A stretch of 10,940 nt of DNA, taken from Treponema sp. Its GTDB lineage: Bacteria > Spirochaetota > Spirochaetia > Treponematales > Rectinemataceae. Both the position numbers and the translations under genes were made by a program. The notes under the pieces are model-generated. The model ran no database searches and had not been told where the DNA came from. It worked only from the letters and a program-made list of their open reading frames with translations. The stretch's first letter is position 1; every line of letters begins with the position of its first letter. The stretch is from assembly GCA_012516755.1 (NCBI GenBank), contig JAAYWE010000058.1, forward strand, positions 1 through 10,940, given 5' to 3'. Below, in pieces: positions 6,614 through 10,940 of the stretch.

Positions 6614-6659
6614 GGGATATCTATAGTCTGTAAAGCTGATCAGATATCCCAGATATCCC
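6614..6659. repeat. Inverted plus tandem repeat spanning the pyrBI stop codon
   Basis: AGATATCCC occurs twice in direct tandem (6642-6650, 6651-6659). Its exact inverse GGGATATCT occurs once (6614-6622). On the minus strand the tandem copies encode the last residues of PyrBI (repeated D-I and the stop region). Either copy can pair with the downstream arm as a 9-bp stem; with the nearer copy the loop is 19 bases. No T-run follows on either strand, so it is not a standard terminator, although it lies where the two convergent transcripts meet. Confidence 0.6.
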
Positions 6660-8220
6660 TGAATTTATGCTCGCGTTCGCAGTACTTACAGACGAATGTA
6701 GTCTCACCCTTGCGTATGAATTCGGTGGGAACACCCTCGTGTTGTGCTGGAGAAGAGATACAGTTTTCGTTCTTGCAGGAGATCTCGTCGAAGTTGTATA
6801 TACGAGGCGGCATAGAGAGGCGATATTTCTTGGCTACGTGAGCATGGCGTATGAGATTGAGCGTACAGCCCGGAGCGATCGCTGCGAGCTTTTTCAGGTC
6901 TTTTTCACCAAAGCTTATTATGTCCGGAAGAGAAATAATGCCTTTATAGATTCCTTCGCCTCGGTTGGAATGATAGACACCATGGCTGGAACGCACATCT
7001 AGCTTGAGGATTTTTCTTACGGCATCGATAGTATCCCAGATCTCGCCTATGGAAGCTCCCCTTGCTATATGATCTATGACTATTCCTTCTTCAACAGGCT
7101 TAATTCCTACCTTATACTCAGGTTTAGAGGTCTCCTGGATCGATGCTTCATGCACAAAGTCGTCGATGAATTCGCGTGGCTTTGCATGTTCGCCTTCAAA
7201 ATCTCCTCCAATACGGCCAGAGAGCATGGCAATCTCGGTTATGCGCGTCCAATAGCCATTGATGGATTGGCCATCCCAGCCATTTAGAGGCAAATCATCG
7301 AGGAAAAATGGTATGGTTGGATAATTGCGATCTCGCGGCAGAGGGTGATAGAATCGGCAGTTTTCGGGCAATCGTCCTAGATAGTCTTTCTTGAAAGTTA
7401 CCGATTGGCGCAAGTATGGAGCTCGCTCGAGAACGGCTTCGCCCATTCGCTCCAATTGAAGGCGAGTAAAGTACCAAATGGGTGCTATATTGTCCTGCGC
7501 GAGATATTCATCTATCGATTCGAAAATATTGACCTGGAAACCACTAGCCCTCATTTTATCCACATAATATGAAGGCATGGATAACAATGAGGGCGCTACG
7601 AGGTCTACTTCGACTTCTTTGAATATTCTTAAGCCATCCGCCTTGGAATGCACGGTCCTTCCATGATAGAGGTCGCCCACCATCGCTATGTGTATATGCT
7701 CTTCTTTCCAATTGAGTTGTTCGAGAAAAGAGAATTCGTCTAAGAACTCTTGGGTAGGGTGCTCGTGTTTGCCATCGCCGGCATTTATAAAAGAAGGCTT
7801 GAGTTTTTCGGTTATATGGGCATATTCCTCAAATGCCTGATCTAGCCAGGTGCAGACGCCTTCGAGAGGGGTGCGAAGTATGAAACAGGACTCATTGGAA
7901 TAGCCAAAGAGCATCTTGATGGTATCGGTTATAGATTCGTTTTTATTAAAGGAGCTTGTGGCAGCGTCAAAGACGTTGACTCGAGCGCCTAGAAATTTGC
8001 CTGCATTTCTAAAGGATTCGCGAGTCCGCGTGGAATTTTCCATAAAAATAAGGTATACTTGATAATCCAGATCATTGATCCGGAATTTTTCTGCATCGTG
8101 GCCACCTCGCGCAGTCTCTTTTAACTCTCTAGCCTTGCGGTATAGATAGAGTTGTTCATCTAACGATAGATCATTTACCACCGAAATCGATCTGCCCTTA
8201 AAAGGACCATTACGGGCCAT
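6640..8220 (-). CDS. pyrBI: Aspartate carbamoyltransferase, fused catalytic (PyrB) and regulatory (PyrI) chains
   Basis: Catalyses carbamoyl phosphate + L-aspartate to N-carbamoyl-L-aspartate, the committed step of pyrimidine synthesis. The catalytic part (about 1-345) shows STRTR (63-67), the 80s-loop SSFNKNES with S89, K93 and E95, R116, HEHPTQ (152-157), GDLYHGRTVHS (182-192), YFTRLQLER (250-258) and HPLPR (292-296). The regulatory part (about 370-526) contains VIDHIARGASIG, IISLPDIISFGEKDLKKL and the zinc cysteines C482-x4-C487 and C511-x2-C514. Such fusions are known from Thermotoga and some spirochaetes; effector control by nucleotides is inferred from the PyrI part. The ATG lies inside the end of rlmD (11-base overlap). 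A perfect AAAGGAGG six bases upstream suggests coupled or independent strong initiation. No separate leader or attenuator is possible in this arrangement. Confidence 0.96.
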   Translation of the reverse strand: MARNGPFKGRSISVVNDLSLDEQLYLYRKARELKETARGGHDAEKFRINDLDYQVYLIFMENSTRTRESFRNAGKFLGARVNVFDAATSSFNKNESITDTIKMLFGYSNESCFILRTPLEGVCTWLDQAFEEYAHITEKLKPSFINAGDGKHEHPTQEFLDEFSFLEQLNWKEEHIHIAMVGDLYHGRTVHSKADGLRIFKEVEVDLVAPSLLSMPSYYVDKMRASGFQVNIFESIDEYLAQDNIAPIWYFTRLQLERMGEAVLERAPYLRQSVTFKKDYLGRLPENCRFYHPLPRDRNYPTIPFFLDDLPLNGWDGQSINGYWTRITEIAMLSGRIGGDFEGEHAKPREFIDDFVHEASIQETSKPEYKVGIKPVEEGIVIDHIARGASIGEIWDTIDAVRKILKLDVRSSHGVYHSNRGEGIYKGIISLPDIISFGEKDLKKLAAIAPGCTLNLIRHAHVAKKYRLSMPPRIYNFDEISCKNENCISSPAQHEGVPTEFIRKGETTFVCKYCEREHKFRDIWDI

Positions 8221-9382
8221 GCTTAGCCTCCTTTATAAGACGAGCGGCTGCTTCGAGCCTTCCCGTCTGAGGATAGAAGTCATAGAGAATGATATTCTCG
8301 AGTTGCCAGCCTTTTTGAAAAAGATCTCGCAGATCGCGTGCAAGGCTTGCAAGATCGCAGCTTATATAAAGAAGCATTGGAGCCTCAACAAAAGAAAGCC
8401 ATGTGCGCACTTTTGGCGTCATTCCGGTTCGCGGTGGATCGGCAAGGATACAATCGAAGGAGAGGCTAGACCGAGCAGCTTCTATCCAATTCTCCACCGT
8501 GGTGCATGAAAACTCTATCTTTGTAGCTGCTGATTCGAGGTTCATGCGTGCGGCTTCGATGGAAGCAGCCTCACTCTCGACGCAATCGATAGCTTCGAAT
8601 CTGTCTGCCAGGAATAGTGAGAACATTCCAGCACCACTGTAAAGGTCGAGAGCTCGCTTGCCGTACAATGAGATTACATTCTCTGCAATTAATCTTTCGA
8701 GCATGAAGATATTGCTCTGAAAAAAGCTCGCAAGCGAGAACCTTAGTTCTTTGCCAGCGACCTTTGCCTTTGCAAAGTTGTCTCTTCCTTCGAGATATAT
8801 TCGATTCTCCTGGCCAAAAACCACAAATCGAGGTCTGTCGCCAATAAGGGCGGAAAGGGCACGATATGGATGGGCTTTTCGGTTTTCGGAGACTAGCCAG
8901 CGCTCTATAATCGGAACCAGGGCAGGGCAATGAGATGTCCTTACGCTCTCGTGTGAGCCAGTCTTTGCAAAGCCCAGGCCACCATCTCCGCAGGCATGGA
9001 TCTGGGCACGATTGCGACAGTGGTAGCCTTCTCCTATTATGATCTGAAGCTCTCCGGGATCAAAGCCTCCTATCCGTAAAAAGGTATCCAGGGCTGCTTG
9101 TTTTTTAAGTAATGCCTGATGTTCATAGCCGACATGCTGAAGACTGCAACCACCGCAGTCGCCAAAATGATGACAAGGTGGTTCCACACGATAGGGTGAG
9201 GATTCTTTTATGTCGATGATCCTGGCTCGCGCAAAGCCCGAATGTTCCTCTATTATTTCTGCAAGTACTGTCTCGCCTGGAATTGTATAAGGCAAGAAGA
9301 TCGCTTTTCCTTCGGAAAAAGCGATACCCTCACCGTTTGAAGAGAGTTTTTCAACCCTAAGGGTGAGTGTATCGGCGATCAT
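8210..9382 (-). CDS. rlmD: 23S rRNA (uracil-5-)-methyltransferase, RlmD/RumA-type
   Basis: SAM-dependent enzyme that makes 5-methyluridine in RNA; E. coli RlmD targets U1939 of 23S rRNA. The 390 residues begin with a TRAM RNA-binding domain (1-60). Fe-S ligands follow at C70, C76 and C79 (CHHFGDCGGC) and C152 (SHCPAL). The methyltransferase core has SFFQSN (219-224), SAM loop DLYSGAGMFSL (246-256), DPPRTG (315-320), the nucleophile C342 in YISCD, and the general base E377 in QTGRLEAA. All catalytic residues expected for the family are present. Family members RlmD, RlmC and RlmCD cannot be told apart with certainty by eye. No Shine-Dalgarno precedes the ATG; a promoter candidate ends 11 bases upstream. 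The gene overlaps pyrBI by 11 bases and is divergent from the RNase gene, with 57 bases between them. Confidence 0.92.
   Translation of the reverse strand: MIADTLTLRVEKLSSNGEGIAFSEGKAIFLPYTIPGETVLAEIIEEHSGFARARIIDIKESSPYRVEPPCHHFGDCGGCSLQHVGYEHQALLKKQAALDTFLRIGGFDPGELQIIIGEGYHCRNRAQIHACGDGGLGFAKTGSHESVRTSHCPALVPIIERWLVSENRKAHPYRALSALIGDRPRFVVFGQENRIYLEGRDNFAKAKVAGKELRFSLASFFQSNIFMLERLIAENVISLYGKRALDLYSGAGMFSLFLADRFEAIDCVESEAASIEAARMNLESAATKIEFSCTTVENWIEAARSSLSFDCILADPPRTGMTPKVRTWLSFVEAPMLLYISCDLASLARDLRDLFQKGWQLENIILYDFYPQTGRLEAAARLIKEAKHGP
8227..8234 (-). promoter_or_regulatory. Strong Shine-Dalgarno of pyrBI inside rlmD
   Basis: On the minus strand AAAGGAGG lies six bases before the pyrBI ATG, within the last codons of rlmD. 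It fixes the pyrBI start and implies a shared transcript with rlmD. Confidence 0.85.
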
Positions 9383-9393
9383 GAATCTGCATT

Positions 9394-9422
9394 AATCTAT
9401 CGAATTGCGGATTTTTTCGCAA
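9394..9422 (-). promoter_or_regulatory. Candidate promoter of rlmD-pyrBI
   Basis: On the minus strand TTGCGA (9422..9417) is followed after 17 bases by TAGATT (9399..9394). Transcription would start near 9387, leaving about 5 bases before the ATG at 9382, which fits the lack of a Shine-Dalgarno. Its -35 region overlaps the promoter facing the other way. Confidence 0.5.
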
Positions 9423-9433
9423 CAGGGTATAGT
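9405..9433 (+). promoter_or_regulatory. Candidate promoter of the beta-CASP RNase gene
   Basis: TTGCGG (9405-9410) is followed after 17 bases by TATAGT (9428-9433). The -10 ends only six bases before the ATG at 9440, so the expected start falls on or beside the initiation codon, implying a leaderless or near-leaderless message. A GTGAG at 9432-9436 could serve as a poor Shine-Dalgarno if transcription starts further upstream. Confidence 0.5.
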
Positions 9434-9439
9434 GAGAAC

Positions 9440-10861
9440 ATGAGCATCAATATTCGTTCTCTTGGAGCCGCGGAGGAAGTCACTGGGTCGAAGCATCTTC
9501 TCGAAGTCGACTCTACCAGAATTCTAATAGACTGTGGCGCTTTTCAGGGAAAACGGGCGAAAGCGGATGCCAAGAATAGGGCTTTGCTCGGAGATGATAT
9601 AGAGGCTTCATCCATCGATGCCCTTGTTCTTACTCATGCGCATTACGATCATTGTGGGCTTGTGCCATACCTTGTAAAAAGAGGTTTCACCGGCAATATC
9701 TACGCTACTTCGGCTACTAGAGATCTCGCAAACTTGATCATGACCGACTCTGCCCATATTCAAGCGAGAGATGCGGATTATCTTTCTAGGCAGGCAGAAA
9801 AGAGACATGAGCAATTCGACTGGAAGCCTTTATATGATAACTTCGATGTCATCCGGGCAATGGATCAGTTTGTAACGGTCAGCTATCATCGTCCTATCTC
9901 TATAGCTGATGGAGTACAAATAGAATTTTTCGATGCCGGTCATATTCTAGGATCGGCTTTTGCTCGAATTACCGCAAAGGATAAGGCTGGGAATGTAGCT
10001 ATTCTTGGGTTTTCCGGAGACTTAGGCCGCAAAGGCAAGCCCATAATCAAGGACCCCGAGTGCCTCAATGAGATAGATTTTCTTATTCTCGACAGTACAT
10101 ATGGAGATCGTCTCCATGAATCCACAGCAGATTCCCTTCTACACCTCGAAGATGTTGTAAACAGGACCGCTAAGAAGAGGGGCAAGATTATAATTCCAGC
10201 CTTTGCAGTGGAGCGCACGCAGGAGCTGATCTTTAGCCTTCATCTTCTGCATGATCAGGGTAGGATACCCGATATTCCGATATGGGTGGATTCGCCCATG
10301 GCTTTCAATGCTACAAGTATATTTGTTATACATCCGGAATGCTACGATAAGGAAACCTACGATCTTTTTACAGCCCACGCCAAGAATCCCTTTGGTTTTG
10401 CAGCTCTCAATTTTTCCCAATCTGTGGAGGACTCTAAGGCTCTCAATCAGGCTAAAGGTCCACTTATAATCATTTCTGCAGATGGTATGTGCGAATTTGG
10501 ACGGATCCAGCATCATCTGATGCATGGACTCGGTGATTCTGCGAATACCGTGCTCATTGTGGGGTACATGGCCGAGGGGACATTAGGCAGGCGTCTCAGA
10601 GATGGTGCGAAAGAAGTGCGAATTCAACGGGATTGGTACCAAGTACGTGCAAATATCGAAGAAATCGATGCTTTTTCTGCTCATGCCGATTGGAAAGAGA
10701 CCATAGAATGGCTAGAGTGTATCGATAAGAAGCGCTTACAGAGAACCTTCCTTGTGCATGGTGAACAAGAAGCACTGATGGCAATGCAAGGCCATCTGAT
10801 AGATACTGAGCTAAAGGACATCGAGATTGTCAAAATGGGTGTTTTCTACAAGATAGCCTAA
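9440..10861 (+). CDS. Beta-CASP metallo-beta-lactamase-fold ribonuclease
   Basis: A cytosolic two-zinc hydrolase of the CPSF73/TTHA0252-like group, which cuts RNA endo- or exonucleolytically. The 473-residue length is typical. Metallo-beta-lactamase motifs are intact: HAHYDH with H66, H68, D70 and H71, then DAGHILGSA with H168, and FSGDLGR with D194. The beta-CASP insert lies between about 210 and 400. Its signature residues are D218 (LDSTYGD, motif A), H415 (FSAHAD, motif B) and H440 (VHGE, motif C). There is no N-terminal extension and no KH domain, unlike archaeal CPSF relatives, and it lacks the long C-terminus of RNase J. The start is ATG at 9440 behind a very close promoter. The stop lies seven bases from the end of the convergent rpiB-like gene. 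Confidence 0.94.
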   Translation: MSINIRSLGAAEEVTGSKHLLEVDSTRILIDCGAFQGKRAKADAKNRALLGDDIEASSIDALVLTHAHYDHCGLVPYLVKRGFTGNIYATSATRDLANLIMTDSAHIQARDADYLSRQAEKRHEQFDWKPLYDNFDVIRAMDQFVTVSYHRPISIADGVQIEFFDAGHILGSAFARITAKDKAGNVAILGFSGDLGRKGKPIIKDPECLNEIDFLILDSTYGDRLHESTADSLLHLEDVVNRTAKKRGKIIIPAFAVERTQELIFSLHLLHDQGRIPDIPIWVDSPMAFNATSIFVIHPECYDKETYDLFTAHAKNPFGFAALNFSQSVEDSKALNQAKGPLIIISADGMCEFGRIQHHLMHGLGDSANTVLIVGYMAEGTLGRRLRDGAKEVRIQRDWYQVRANIEEIDAFSAHADWKETIEWLECIDKKRLQRTFLVHGEQEALMAMQGHLIDTELKDIEIVKMGVFYKIA

Positions 10862-10868
10862 AGACAGC

Positions 10869-10940
10869 CTAAATGGTATCGAGCTTAGCAACTCTTTCAG
10901 CGTGACGCCCTTTCCGGAATTCCGCATGCAGGAAGACACT
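10869..10940 (-). CDS. rpiB: RpiB/LacAB-family sugar-phosphate isomerase, C-terminal end
   Basis: A minus-strand frame enters at the right edge and ends with TAG at 10871..10869, giving 23 residues: VFLHAEF, then RKGRHAERVAKLDTI. This matches the C-terminal signature of ribose-5-phosphate isomerase B proteins (FL-x-x-x-(F/Y)-x-G-G-R-H-x-x-R-V-x-K-I), except that the first G of GGRH is K here. RpiB interconverts ribose 5-phosphate and ribulose 5-phosphate. Only the tail is present, so other members of the same family (LacA/LacB-like) remain possible. It converges on the RNase gene with seven bases between the stop codons and no room for a terminator. Confidence 0.68.
   Translation of the reverse strand, partial: SVFLHAEFRKGRHAERVAKLDTI

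Noticed and set aside
10139..10525. Minus-strand frame of 128 codons
   Set aside because: Antisense to the beta-CASP RNase gene with all catalytic motifs present; no domain seen.

Overview
The window is an ordinary chromosomal stretch from a bacterium, most likely a spirochaete of the Treponema/Spirochaeta kind. That placement is inferred from gene content: a fused PyrB-PyrI aspartate carbamoyltransferase, an Rsm22-family protein, a threonine dehydrogenase and a cytidylate-kinase-like protein with a C-terminal BON domain. It has not been tested by a search. Base composition is moderate, with no visible shift between genes. I see no insertion sequence, phage gene, CRISPR array or rRNA.

Layout. 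Positions 1-260 (-) hold the N-terminal part of an unidentified protein that runs off the left edge. About 415 bases without a gene follow. Next come two minus-strand tRNA genes, tRNA-Asp(GTC) with a near-consensus promoter and tRNA-Pro(CGG), separated by a strong intrinsic-terminator-like hairpin. Positions 1117-4764 (-) hold eamA-type exporter, tdh and an Rsm22-family gene in transcription order. The last two are 12 bases apart and probably one operon with a promoter just upstream of tdh. Between the exporter and tdh lies an unlisted 40-codon reading frame for a possible small membrane protein. Positions 4911-6527 (+) hold the kinase-like/BON gene and an RlmB-like 2'-O-methyltransferase gene behind a clear promoter. 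Converging on them from the right is a minus-strand pair, rlmD-like 23S rRNA m5U methyltransferase then pyrBI, whose reading frames overlap by 11 bases. Divergent from rlmD, and sharing 57 bases with it, is a plus-strand beta-CASP metallo-beta-lactamase ribonuclease. At the right edge, the C-terminus of an RpiB-like sugar-phosphate isomerase enters from the minus strand.

The common theme is RNA maturation and translation: two tRNAs, three RNA methyltransferase-type proteins and a beta-CASP RNase. These are mixed with pyrimidine synthesis (PyrBI) and threonine catabolism (Tdh). Nothing forms an obvious new defence or mobile system. The points most worth a second look are the kinase/BON fusion with its degenerate glycine loop, the terminator squeezed between the two tRNA genes, the overlapping divergent promoters that leave almost no 5' leader, the unidentified edge protein and the short membrane-protein candidate.
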